Shown: in pieces, positions 1 to 6,212 of the stretch
Position numbering within the stretch: position 1 is the stretch's first letter
Layout: each line of letters opens with the position of its first letter
Source of the DNA: Hydrogenophilales bacterium RIFOXYD1_FULL_62_11
GTDB taxonomy: Bacteria > Pseudomonadota > Gammaproteobacteria > Burkholderiales > Thiobacillaceae
Assembly (NCBI GenBank): GCA_001802655.1
Contig: MGZO01000060.1
Coordinates: 1 to 8,756, forward strand
DNA length: 8,756 bases
Reading direction: 5' to 3'
The notes under the pieces: model-generated
What the model was told of the DNA's origin: nothing
Database searches by the model: none
The model's input: only the letters and a program-made list of their open reading frames with translations
Translations under genes and position numbers: made by a program

Positions 1-1
1 T

Positions 2-526
2 GCCCCCATCATCAATCGGCCGTTTGAGGAAGCGGCCTGGATCGAGGCGGTCGCCTACCCTTTCCAGCCGCCGAACTGGTCACGCAGCCGCTTTTCGGAC
101 AGCACCTTCGGCATCTGGTATGGCGCGGACACCATCGAAACCACGGTCCACGAGACCGTCTGGCACTGGCGCAACGGCTTGCTGGCCGATGCCGGCTTTG
201 ACCGTGAGGGCGTGCGCATTGAGCGCAAGGTGGTCTGGGTGCGGGGGGATGCTGCGCTGGTGGATTTTCGGCCGGAGCTGAAACGTATCCCCGATCTTGT
301 TCATCCAGCGAGCTACGATGCCACCCAGACTATTGGCAAGCGGCTGCACCGGGAAGGGTTTCCAGGGCTGGTGTCGAGATCGGCACGTTGCAACGGCGAC
401 ATCTTCGGCATCCTCAATCCGGCCGTGCTATCGAATCCGGTTCAGGCCTGCTCACTAAGTTACCGAATTGAAGCTGGCCACGTCGCAGTCGAAAAAGAAA
501 TGGGTGTGGACTGGCTGATGATTTGA
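2..526 (+). CDS. RES-domain protein, 5'-truncated by window edge
   Basis: This is the C-terminal 174 residues of a RES-family protein; the reading frame is open from base 2, so the start is outside the window. Visible RES hallmarks are the early segment SRSRFSDSTFGIWYGAD with its Arg and Tyr, the following ETTVHETVWH with the conserved Glu, and near the end GLVSRSARCNGDIFGILNP with the conserved Ser before the last strand. Known RES proteins (for example the MbcT and ParT groups) are toxins that degrade or use NAD+, usually encoded just downstream of an Xre/MbcA-type antitoxin. Here that antitoxin, if present, would be left of the window. The ATG at 179 lies inside the domain and is not a credible start. 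The gene converges on the minus-strand operon with a 36-nt gap. Toxin activity is inferred from the family; the domain call itself is fairly firm. Confidence 0.82.
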   Translation, partial: APIINRPFEEAAWIEAVAYPFQPPNWSRSRFSDSTFGIWYGADTIETTVHETVWHWRNGLLADAGFDREGVRIERKVVWVRGDAALVDFRPELKRIPDLVHPASYDATQTIGKRLHREGFPGLVSRSARCNGDIFGILNPAVLSNPVQACSLSYRIEAGHVAVEKEMGVDWLMI

Positions 527-562
527 TGCGCATGCCGCAGAACGGCACGGCAGGCAGGCCAT

Positions 563-1819
563 TCAGCGACGCTTTTTCCAGCTCGCGCGGCACGCACCGT
601 GCAAGTACGCAAGTGCGCGTTCCATATACGCATCCGGCCAGTTGGGATCGGTGTCGGCGAGGCGCTCTTCCGCTTCGCGCCGGATGTCGTCCGACCAGGC
701 CCGGCGCAGATCGGCGCGCTGCGATTCGGGCGCATGCTGGTCGACAAAACCGAGCACGGCCTGCGAATCAAACCCGCTGCTGCGGAAGATGCGGGTGACT
801 TCCTTGGCGTCTTTCAGCAGCATCGAGGCCTTGGGCGGCAGCCCCGTCGCCAGCAGCAGAAAGACGGTGGCCAGCACCTGAGGGTCGTCCGACTCGCCGC
901 GCGTCACGCGCTGCCATTCCTTGGCCACCAGACGGTCATATTCGCTGACGTCTTCGTCCAGGCTTTCGCCGACAAAGTAAGGCTGGGCGGTATCCCCGTA
1001 CAGCAGCTTGTCCGCCGTGGTGTCGTCCGCGCGAATCTGCGGCAGGTCCTGTTCGACAAAGCGTGCCATCGCGCGCTGGGCTAGCTGCTGGAACACGGCC
1101 GGGGCATCAGCGAAAAACGCCTGGAAACGCACCGCGTCGAGCTTGGCCTGGGGGCGTTTGGCGGCCTTGACCAGATGCACGAAACCGCTGCGCGTCGGTA
1201 GCGTCAACGCAGCCTTGTCGACAAACAGCACCAGCATGGCGCTGCGGATCAACGCCTCGGCATCGTCATAATCGCCGCGCGCGACACCCATTTTTCTGGC
1301 CAGCCACAGCGAAAAATCAATCGTATCCTGGCTGACCTGCCGCACCGCGCGTTCAGCCCGGTATTCGGCAAGCGTGAGGGTATGGGCTGCGGTCCTGTCG
1401 TCCAGATAGGCGCGCTGGCTCTCGGGCGACACGATATTCCCGATCATCAGGCTGCTGTCCGGCATCGCCTGCAGCCGCTTCAGCATGTCCGACCCGCCTT
1501 TGGAATGCGATAGCAGGGTTTTGTCGCGCAAGGATGCGGCGGCAACGGCCACCGCCCCTCCTGACACGTCTTCCAGATACAGACTCATCAGATAGACCAT
1601 GCGGCGGACCGCCTGCTCAAGTTCGGGGCGCAGATACGCGGTGCCAAAATAATTGGCGATCTGCACGATGCCCTTCGCAAAGTCCGCCTCAATGGCGCGC
1701 AGGCGCTCGGGCGAAATGATTCCCTGCTTCACGCCGTGATGCAGCGCCTTGTCAAAAAAAGGCCGGCTGTCGAACGCGGCCAGTCCGGTCAAGCCCGTTG
1801 CCATCGCTTCACCCATCAT
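563..1819 (-). CDS. Uncharacterised 418-aa protein, last gene of J-domain operon
   Basis: I do not recognise this protein. It appears soluble: there is no signal peptide or clear membrane segment, and the composition is strongly helical with many Ala, Leu, Arg, Asp and Glu. A Gly/Ala/Ser-rich stretch lies around residues 84-110 (DVSGGAVAVAAAS followed by SHSKGGSD). The last 40 residues are charged and could form a short helical-repeat-like end (DPNWPDAYMERALAYLHG), finishing in the basic KKRR. The chosen ATG shares one base with the stop codon of the upstream gene (TGATG), which suggests translational coupling. A TTG at 1822 and an ATG at 1804 are alternative starts; none has a convincing ribosome binding site. 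It ends the four-gene operon and runs convergently to the RES gene. Function is unknown; a link to chaperone work is only inferred from the J-domain gene at the head of the operon. Confidence 0.85.
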   Translation of the reverse strand: MMGEAMATGLTGLAAFDSRPFFDKALHHGVKQGIISPERLRAIEADFAKGIVQIANYFGTAYLRPELEQAVRRMVYLMSLYLEDVSGGAVAVAAASLRDKTLLSHSKGGSDMLKRLQAMPDSSLMIGNIVSPESQRAYLDDRTAAHTLTLAEYRAERAVRQVSQDTIDFSLWLARKMGVARGDYDDAEALIRSAMLVLFVDKAALTLPTRSGFVHLVKAAKRPQAKLDAVRFQAFFADAPAVFQQLAQRAMARFVEQDLPQIRADDTTADKLLYGDTAQPYFVGESLDEDVSEYDRLVAKEWQRVTRGESDDPQVLATVFLLLATGLPPKASMLLKDAKEVTRIFRSSGFDSQAVLGFVDQHAPESQRADLRRAWSDDIRREAEERLADTDPNWPDAYMERALAYLHGACRASWKKRR

Positions 1820-2562
1820 CAAATGGCGGACTCTTCTTCGTCGCCGCTGGGTTCGCCTGCCTCGGCGGCCAGCAGCATGGCGTTGAGCGCTTCCACATGC
1901 TTGGCTACGCGCGCGCGCAGCACACCCATCAATTCCTCGAACGCATCGGGAAACTCGTAGCGCAGCAGCCAGGCGGTTTCCATCCAGTCGCCATCGGCCA
2001 CTTCGGCACGCTGCAGCAGCGGCCGCGAATCCTCGATGTGGTTGCCGAAACCCAGGCTTTCGTCCAGTTCCTCCAATTTTTCCATCAGCCAGGTGGTGTG
2101 CACCTGTATCCCGGCATCCTGCTCGTATTCTGGCGCAAAGCGCCCGCTGGTGGCAAAGCTCAGCACTTCGTCATATCGGTCTTCGAAGTAATCGGCCAGC
2201 GTGTTGATGCCGCCTTCCGTATTGACGAGCACGTCGAGGTACTCGCCGACCGTGTTCTCGTCGCGGTGGATGACGGCGTTCATCATGGCGCGCAGGCGCT
2301 CGCTGGTGCGCTCGCCGTACTGCCGTTCCAGCACGATGGAATGGGCAAACTGCTCCGGCGTCACCAGCATGTTGACGATGGACTCCTTGGACGAATCGAA
2401 CTCGCGCATGATGGCGAGTAGATCCTTGGGGGGCAAATCGTCCATCAGGCTGACCAGCGCGTGGTCGCCATGCTGATCGGCCACGGCCACGAGCGTGCGC
2501 TCGGCGCCCACGATGTCGCCCGACAAAATCAACTGCGAAGATTTCAAAACTACCGGGTGCAT
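1819..2562 (-). CDS. Uncharacterised 247-aa acidic protein of J-domain operon
   Basis: I do not recognise this protein. It is acidic, predicted largely helical and soluble, with no signal peptide or membrane span. Visible segments include PPKDLLAIMREFDSSKESI (about residues 44-62), a Glu/Asp-rich middle around EKLEELDESLGFGNHIED (161-178) and an acidic end (SGDEEESAI). I chose the ATG at 2562 because AAGGA stands 6 nt before it. A longer form starting at the ATG at 2604 (MSDHQADNTEEG) would overlap the upstream gene by 8 nt (ATGAGTGA) and add 14 residues, but its binding site is poor. The frame stays open further up to 2742, overlapping the upstream gene, and that Arg-rich extension looks non-coding. 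The downstream gene begins on its stop codon. Function is unknown; co-expression with the J-domain gene is the only clue. Confidence 0.83.
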   Translation of the reverse strand: MHPVVLKSSQLILSGDIVGAERTLVAVADQHGDHALVSLMDDLPPKDLLAIMREFDSSKESIVNMLVTPEQFAHSIVLERQYGERTSERLRAMMNAVIHRDENTVGEYLDVLVNTEGGINTLADYFEDRYDEVLSFATSGRFAPEYEQDAGIQVHTTWLMEKLEELDESLGFGNHIEDSRPLLQRAEVADGDWMETAWLLRYEFPDAFEELMGVLRARVAKHVEALNAMLLAAEAGEPSGDEEESAI

Positions 2563-2596
2563 GCTGCGTCCTTCTTCAGTGTTGTCTGCTTGATGG

Positions 2597-3133
2597 TCAC
2601 TCATCACGGTTATCGAATCCCTGCTCCGACAGCCAGTCCGAACCGGCTTCGCCGAGATCGTCTGCCTCGTCATCGTCGCCCTCGTCGTCTTCACCGTGCT
2701 CGCTTTCATCCTCCTGCCTGGACGCCGGCGCGGCAAACGCATCCTTGTTGCGCAAGAACTCCAGCGCGGCGGTAGTCACCAGAAACGCATCGCCCCCCTG
2801 AACGTTCAGTGTCACGGCGATCAATGGCTCGGCCCAGGGGGCAACCGTCAGACTTTTCTCAAGCTCGGACCAGGCAAGAAAACCAGCATGTTCGGGTTCG
2901 TTCAACACCAGCTTGTGCATCACATCGGCAGACGGAAAACCAAAGGCATCATAGAAAACCACCGCCACCATTTCAGGGCTGTAGTCGATCATCGCCAGAA
3001 TGGCATCCATCTCCTGACGCTTGTCCTTCAACCGCCGTTGCAGCACCGACTTGCCTTCGGAATCGGTCACCAGGTCATCGATTTCATCGAGATAGCTTCT
3101 GAGCAGGTTCGTAAAGTAATGTGATTTTTTCAA
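2597..3133 (-). CDS. Uncharacterised 178-aa protein with acidic tail
   Basis: I do not recognise this protein. Residues 1-130 look like a compact folded domain of mixed helix and strand. It starts with a charged helical region (residues 1-50) and contains hydrophobic stretches such as MVAVVFYDAFGFP (55-67) and AEPLIAVTLNVQGGDAFLVT (101-120). From about residue 138 it becomes a low-complexity acidic tail: about 15 of the 22 residues at 141-162 are Asp or Glu. The start is a TTG whose bases overlap the stop of the J-domain gene (TTGA). AGGGA lies 8 nt upstream, and the next Met is at residue 42, so the TTG is well supported. The acidic tail could bind basic proteins or act as a solubility or chaperone-like extension, but that is inference. 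It is tightly coupled to the J-domain gene upstream and to the 247-aa gene downstream. Confidence 0.84.
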   Translation of the reverse strand: MKKSHYFTNLLRSYLDEIDDLVTDSEGKSVLQRRLKDKRQEMDAILAMIDYSPEMVAVVFYDAFGFPSADVMHKLVLNEPEHAGFLAWSELEKSLTVAPWAEPLIAVTLNVQGGDAFLVTTAALEFLRNKDAFAAPASRQEDESEHGEDDEGDDDEADDLGEAGSDWLSEQGFDNRDE

Positions 3134-3408
3134 TTGAGAATTCCCTGGATGTATTTGGCCGCCATTTCCTGCGCAACCGCGACCGGGTCGTCGATCAGGC
3201 TGCGCTGCCGGTATTCGTCGTACGTTTTTTTCCGCTCGGGATCGGACAGCACTTCATACGCATCCTGGACTTCGCGAAAACGCAGTGCCGAATCCTCGGC
3301 CGAATTCTTGTCCGGATGGTAAAACGCAGCTTTTTTGCGGTACGCGAGCTTGATTGATTCGGGGGTAGCTGAAGGCGGAACGCCCAGCTTTTCATAGTGA
3401 TCCTGCAT
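3130..3408 (-). CDS. Small J-domain (DnaJ-like) protein, 92 aa
   Basis: This is a stand-alone J domain, the module that docks on Hsp70 (DnaK) and stimulates its ATPase. The domain covers about residues 3-66: helix I (HYEKLGVPPSATPESIK), a basic helix II (LAYRKKAAFYHPDKN) with the invariant HPD at residues 31-33, then helix III with FREVQDAYEVLSDPERKKTYDEY. The Gly/Phe linker, zinc fingers and C-terminal client-binding domains of full DnaJ (about 375 aa) are absent, leaving only a short helical tail (residues 70-92). It should therefore act as a type III (class C) co-chaperone whose specificity may come from its operon partners. AAGGA stands 6 nt before the ATG. It is the first gene of the operon and overlaps the next by 4 nt. 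The domain identity is firm; the client is unknown. Confidence 0.93.
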   Translation of the reverse strand: MQDHYEKLGVPPSATPESIKLAYRKKAAFYHPDKNSAEDSALRFREVQDAYEVLSDPERKKTYDEYRQRSLIDDPVAVAQEMAAKYIQGILN

Positions 3409-3418
3409 TCAATTCCTT

Positions 3419-3440
3419 GTCATGACCGTGTAGCCACACG
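3419..3440 (-). other. Small hairpin and palindrome in leader of J-domain operon
   Basis: Within the predicted 5' leader, bases 3427-3440 form a 5-bp stem (CGTGT/ACACG) with a 4-nt loop. An 8-bp palindrome GTCATGAC (3419-3426) is next to it, just upstream of the ribosome binding site. It could be a weak mRNA structure or an operator half-site, or it may be chance; the short length gives little statistical support. Confidence 0.2.
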
Positions 3441-3456
3441 TTCCAGAGTGGCGCGA

Positions 3457-3486
3457 ATTATAGGGTTATTCACCCCCGTCAGTCGT
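3457..3486 (-). promoter_or_regulatory. Sigma-70-type promoter for J-domain operon
   Basis: On the minus strand a perfect TATAAT (3457-3462) lies about 48 nt upstream of the J-domain start. An ACGACT element (3481-3486) sits 18 nt further up and matches GAC of the TTGACA consensus. Transcription would start near 3450, giving a leader of about 40 nt that contains the AAGGA ribosome binding site. The -10 is convincing and the -35 is weak. Confidence 0.6.
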
Positions 3487-3503
3487 TATTTGATTGATTA
3501 AAC

Positions 3504-3533
3504 AATGCGTTAAGGCGAGGGCTAGGGGATAAT
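3504..3533 (+). promoter_or_regulatory. Possible promoter for rbgA/ylqF
   Basis: A GATAAT (3528-3533) could serve as the -10, giving a start near 3540 and a leader of about 22 nt. No good -35 is visible at the expected distance. The -10 lies within the small inverted repeat GGGAT-A-ATCCC (3526-3536), which might be an operator or only a typical C-rich initiation region. The leader is pyrimidine-rich and lacks a Shine-Dalgarno motif. Confidence 0.35.
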
Positions 3534-3561
3534 CCCGCTTTTACCCCATTCCCCCACCCCC

Positions 3562-4557
3562 ATGGCGATCCAGTGGTTCCCCGGTCATATGACCACCGCG
3601 CGCAAAAAAGCGGCTGAAACAATGGCGCTGGTCGATGTCGTCGTCGAGGTGCTCGACGCGCGGCTGCCCGAAGCCGGCAGCAACCCGATGATTCACGAGC
3701 TGCGCGCGCATCGCCAGCGTCCCTGCCTCAAACTGCTCAACAAGGTTGACCTGGCCGATCCCGAAGCCACCCGCGCCTGGATCGACTATTACAACAGCTT
3801 GCCAAATGTGAAGGCGGTGGCGATTTCCGCCAAGAAACCCGGCGATGTCGCCAAGCTGGCGGCGCTGGCGCAAAAGCTGGCCCCGCATCGCAACGATCCG
3901 ATCAAGCCGCTGCGGCTGATGATCATGGGCATCCCCAACGTCGGCAAGTCCACCCTGATGAACACCTGGGTCAAGCGCCGGGTCGCAGCAGTGGGTGACG
4001 AACCCGCCGTGACCAAATCGCAGCAGCGCATCAACATCTCGCCGCTGCTGTCGCTGGTCGACACGCCGGGGATGACCTGGCCAAGAATCGAACATGATTC
4101 CGACGGCTTCATGCTTGCTGCCAGCCACGCCATTGGCCGCAACGCCGTCATCGACGAACAGGTGGCGGTATTTTTGGCGGACATCCTGCTTGAACGCTAT
4201 CCGGCTTTGCTGACAGCGCGCTATGGCTTTTCGCTCGACGGCCTCGATGCCACCGGCGTGCTGGAAGCCGTCGCCAAGCGGCGCGCGTGCGTCATCAAGG
4301 GGCGCGGCGGCGAACTCGATCTGGAAAAGGCAGCAATGATTTTTCTGACTGATTACCGCTCCGGCGCCCTCGGTCGCATCAGCCTGGAAACCCCGGCAAC
4401 CCGCCAGGCGATGCTGGATGCGGCTCGCAGCAAGGCCAAGCTGGAAGCCGCACGCAAAAAAGCCGAACTGGATGCGGTCCGCAACCAGGCAGCGCTGGAT
4501 GCCGAACATCACAAAGCGACACCCGCCATCAACGACGATCCCGAAGCAATGGAGTGA
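3562..4557 (+). CDS. ylqF: Ribosome biogenesis GTPase RbgA/YlqF
   Basis: This is a circularly permuted GTPase that helps mature the large ribosomal subunit in the cytoplasm. The G motifs appear in the permuted order G4-G5-G1-G2-G3: NKVD at residues 60-63, SAK at 89-91, the P-loop GIPNVGKST at 123-131, a G2 Thr at about 151 (AVTKSQQ) and DTPG at 167-170. The N-terminus MAIQWFPGHMTTARKK is the family signature. A helical C-terminal RNA-binding region follows to about residue 280. The protein is 331 aa, against about 280-290 for typical members, because of a repeat-bearing tail (285-320, listed separately). The ATG is fixed by the signature although no Shine-Dalgarno sequence precedes it. The gene is transcribed divergently from the J-domain operon and convergently with the DUF4197 gene. 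The assignment is firm; the role of the tail is unknown. Confidence 0.95.
   Translation: MAIQWFPGHMTTARKKAAETMALVDVVVEVLDARLPEAGSNPMIHELRAHRQRPCLKLLNKVDLADPEATRAWIDYYNSLPNVKAVAISAKKPGDVAKLAALAQKLAPHRNDPIKPLRLMIMGIPNVGKSTLMNTWVKRRVAAVGDEPAVTKSQQRINISPLLSLVDTPGMTWPRIEHDSDGFMLAASHAIGRNAVIDEQVAVFLADILLERYPALLTARYGFSLDGLDATGVLEAVAKRRACVIKGRGGELDLEKAAMIFLTDYRSGALGRISLETPATRQAMLDAARSKAKLEAARKKAELDAVRNQAALDAEHHKATPAINDDPEAME
4414..4521 (+). repeat. Four 27-bp (9-residue) in-frame tandem repeats in the ylqF tail
   Basis: The tail of the GTPase is built of four consecutive 9-residue units: LDAARSKAK, LEAARKKAE, LDAVRNQAA and LDAEHHKAT (residues 285-320). Each is encoded by exactly 27 bp (4414-4440, 4441-4467, 4468-4494, 4495-4521). 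The units have diverged in both DNA and protein but keep L-[DE]-A at the start. They would form a charged, Ala-rich helix that changes from basic in the first two units to more neutral in the last two. Confidence 0.85.
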
Positions 4558-4580
4558 TTGCAGCTCGCTCTATTGTGGCG

Positions 4581-4626
4581 GCCAGATTGGAAAAAGGCTT
4601 CGGCCTGGCCCCCCTTTTTATCTGGC
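4581..4626. terminator. Long stem-loop between convergent genes, likely bidirectional terminator
   Basis: Two stacked inverted repeats form one hairpin. GCCAGAT (4581-4587) pairs with ATCTGGC (4620-4626), and AAAAAGG (4591-4597) pairs with CCTTTTT (4613-4619). There is a 3-nt bulge (TGG) on the left arm and a 15-nt loop. Within it the short stem AGGC/GCCT (4595-4606) closes a tetraloop and, read on the minus strand, runs straight into TTTTT. This fits intrinsic termination for the DUF4197 side. On the plus strand the C-rich stem ends in TTTTT, which could serve ylqF. The position between two converging stop codons supports the call. Confidence 0.6.
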
Positions 4627-4640
4627 AGCCCCTACTTCGC

Positions 4641-5396
4641 TCACTTCACTGCGCCAAACACCTGCCGCAATAAATCACTGCCAGCCTGCATCGGGTTGGC
4701 ACGGATGGCCTGTTCTTTCTCGCCGATCAGGCGATACAGGCGATCCAGTGATTCCCGCGTCACATACTGCTCGACGCTGGCCTGGTTTTGATCGACCAGA
4801 TTGAACTGCGCCGCTTGCCCTGCATAGCGGTTGTATTGCTGCGCAAGGCTCGTTTTGTCGGTAATGCCCTTGACGATGGGGCCGAAGCGTTCGGTGAGCT
4901 GCGCTTCGGTTTTGGCGCGGAAAAAGTCGGTGGCCGAGGTTGAGCCGCCGGTCAGAATGCCCCGCGCATCTTCCACTGACATGCTTTTCACTGCGTCAAC
5001 CAGCAGGGTCTTGGCCTGGGGCACGGCAGCCTCGGCGGCGCGGTTCATCGCCAGGACCAGTTCATCGGCCTGCTTGCCCATGCCAAACATGCGCATGGCC
5101 TTGTCGATTTTTTGCAGGCTTTGCGGCAGCGGAATTTTGAGCGCGGGATTGCCGTAAAAACCATCCTTGACACCCAGTTGCGCGACGGCCGAGTCTGCGC
5201 CGCGCGTCAGCGCCTCTTTCAAGCCTGCGTTGATGTCGGCATTGGACAGGGCATCCACGCCCGATGAGGCCGGGGTCCCTGCGGGCTGCCCTGTGGCTTT
5301 GCCCATCGCCTCTTTCAGCGCGCCGCTCCAGTCGAAAGCCATGGCAGGTGGAGTAAGGATCAATCCGGCGACGAATAAAATGGCTCCGTTTTTCAT
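4641..5396 (-). CDS. DUF4197 domain-containing secreted protein
   Basis: This is a member of the DUF4197 family, exported proteins of unknown function common in proteobacteria. The start is the ATG at 5396, which has AGGAG 6 nt upstream and opens a clear signal peptide (residues 1-20, MKNGAILFVAGLILTPPAMA, cut before FDW). The longer open frame to 5429 adds 11 residues before the signal and is unlikely. Family-type segments follow: INAGLKEALTRGADSAVAQLG (about 55-75), DGFYGNPALKIPLPQSLQ (78-95), NRAAEAAVPQAK (118-129), MSVEDARGILTGGSTSATDFFR (139-160) and a C-terminal helical part. It probably acts in the periplasm. It lies 33 nt behind the GAF gene and so may be the last gene of the flagellar-gate operon; the hairpin at 4581-4626 follows it. 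Its biochemical role is unknown. Confidence 0.92.
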   Translation of the reverse strand: MKNGAILFVAGLILTPPAMAFDWSGALKEAMGKATGQPAGTPASSGVDALSNADINAGLKEALTRGADSAVAQLGVKDGFYGNPALKIPLPQSLQKIDKAMRMFGMGKQADELVLAMNRAAEAAVPQAKTLLVDAVKSMSVEDARGILTGGSTSATDFFRAKTEAQLTERFGPIVKGITDKTSLAQQYNRYAGQAAQFNLVDQNQASVEQYVTRESLDRLYRLIGEKEQAIRANPMQAGSDLLRQVFGAVK

Positions 5397-5429
5397 GGTG
5401 CGCTCCTGTGTTGAATCAATAGGTGGCAT

Positions 5430-6194
5430 TTAACGACGCTTGATCTTCGGCTTTTCCAGACGCTTGCTATGCCGGTTCAGACTACTGGAAAGCTGGGTAA
5501 TGATTTCTGACGAGGCCCGGATGATCTGGCTGGTGCTGAATCCGGTGGTGGTCATTTCACGAAAAAACGACTTGGCCAGAATCCGCGCAAGCTGATCCGG
5601 ATTTTCCACGGCCTTTTCCAGTGCCACGCCCAGATTGGCCTTGGCTTCACGCACCAGGGCCAATTGCGCAAAGCGGGAGGACAGAACGTTTTGCAGCTGC
5701 ACCACCTGCATGGATTTGCCGACCAGCATGCCGATCATACCTAGCCACTCGAGATCACGCTGGTCCAGCGGGCGCCCCGACTTGTGCCCGCTGGCGCTGA
5801 TGAGGCCGACGATCCTGCTGTTGATATGAATCGGCGCGGCAATCAGGCTATTGAAACGATCCGGCTGCGGGTGCCTGAGGTTCGCAAAATCGGCCTCCTC
5901 CAGTTTTCCGATCAGTTCCGGCGCATCTGCTGCAACCACCCGGTCGAACACGATCGCATGCCGGCTCTGCGGATCGTTGCTGATGCGGATGACCTGATCT
6001 GCGCCGATGGCGAATACCTTGAGCATGGCGATCTCTTCGCCCGCCTCGGCCTCGCCGAACAACAGGATGACGCTGCCGTGGACATCCAGCAGCTCGGCCG
6101 CCATCTTCACGCATTGCCGCAGGCTGTCCTCCAAGTTGGTGGCGAGTTCGGGCTGGGCAGCAAGGTGCTGCAAACGGCTCAAGAGAGTGTCCAT
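5430..6194 (-). CDS. GAF-domain protein (putative sensory or regulatory)
   Basis: A GAF-like sensory domain covers about residues 15-165. It has an N-terminal helix (LEDSLRQCVKMAAELLDVHG), strands around SVILLFGE and AMLKVFAIGADQVIR, and the typical closing pair SLIAAPIHINSRIVGLISAS followed by helix RDLEWLGMIGMLVGKSMQ. After it comes a long helix (165-200) that could mediate dimerisation, then a region ending in a basic tail (HSKRLEKPKIKRR). No GGDEF, EAL, HD, kinase or helix-turn-helix output domain is visible, so the protein may work by protein contact. GAF domains bind cyclic nucleotides or other small molecules, but the ligand here cannot be read. The ATG at 6194 has AGGAA 7 nt upstream. 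It starts 18 nt after fliR and is followed by the DUF4197 gene, so a link to flagellar control is possible but unproven. Confidence 0.85.
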   Translation of the reverse strand: MDTLLSRLQHLAAQPELATNLEDSLRQCVKMAAELLDVHGSVILLFGEAEAGEEIAMLKVFAIGADQVIRISNDPQSRHAIVFDRVVAADAPELIGKLEEADFANLRHPQPDRFNSLIAAPIHINSRIVGLISASGHKSGRPLDQRDLEWLGMIGMLVGKSMQVVQLQNVLSSRFAQLALVREAKANLGVALEKAVENPDQLARILAKSFFREMTTTGFSTSQIIRASSEIITQLSSSLNRHSKRLEKPKIKRR

Positions 6195-6212
6195 GGCTCG
6201 GTTCCTGTTTGG

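Noticed and set aside
533..547. Small stem TGCCG/CGGCA between the RES gene and the 418-aa gene as a terminator
   Set aside because: Only 5 bp, with no T-run on either strand, so it is not distinguishable from chance in GC-rich DNA.
1798..2421. A 207-codon plus-strand open frame opposite the 247-aa gene
   Set aside because: The minus-strand gene has operon overlaps and a strong ribosome binding site; the plus frame has only His/Gln-rich shadow composition.
2563..2742. N-terminal extension of the 247-aa protein to 2742
   Set aside because: It would overlap the 178-aa gene by about 146 nt, is Arg/Thr-rich unlike the rest, and a good AAGGA-led ATG exists at 2562.
3541..4512. A 323-codon minus-strand open frame opposite ylqF
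   Set aside because: It lies fully antisense to a confidently identified GTPase, is rich in His, Gln and Arg as expected from a GC-rich antisense frame, and has no family resemblance.
6195..6212. Possible separate promoter between fliR and the GAF gene
   Set aside because: The 18-nt gap holds only the ribosome binding site; no -10/-35 pair could be recognised in the gap.
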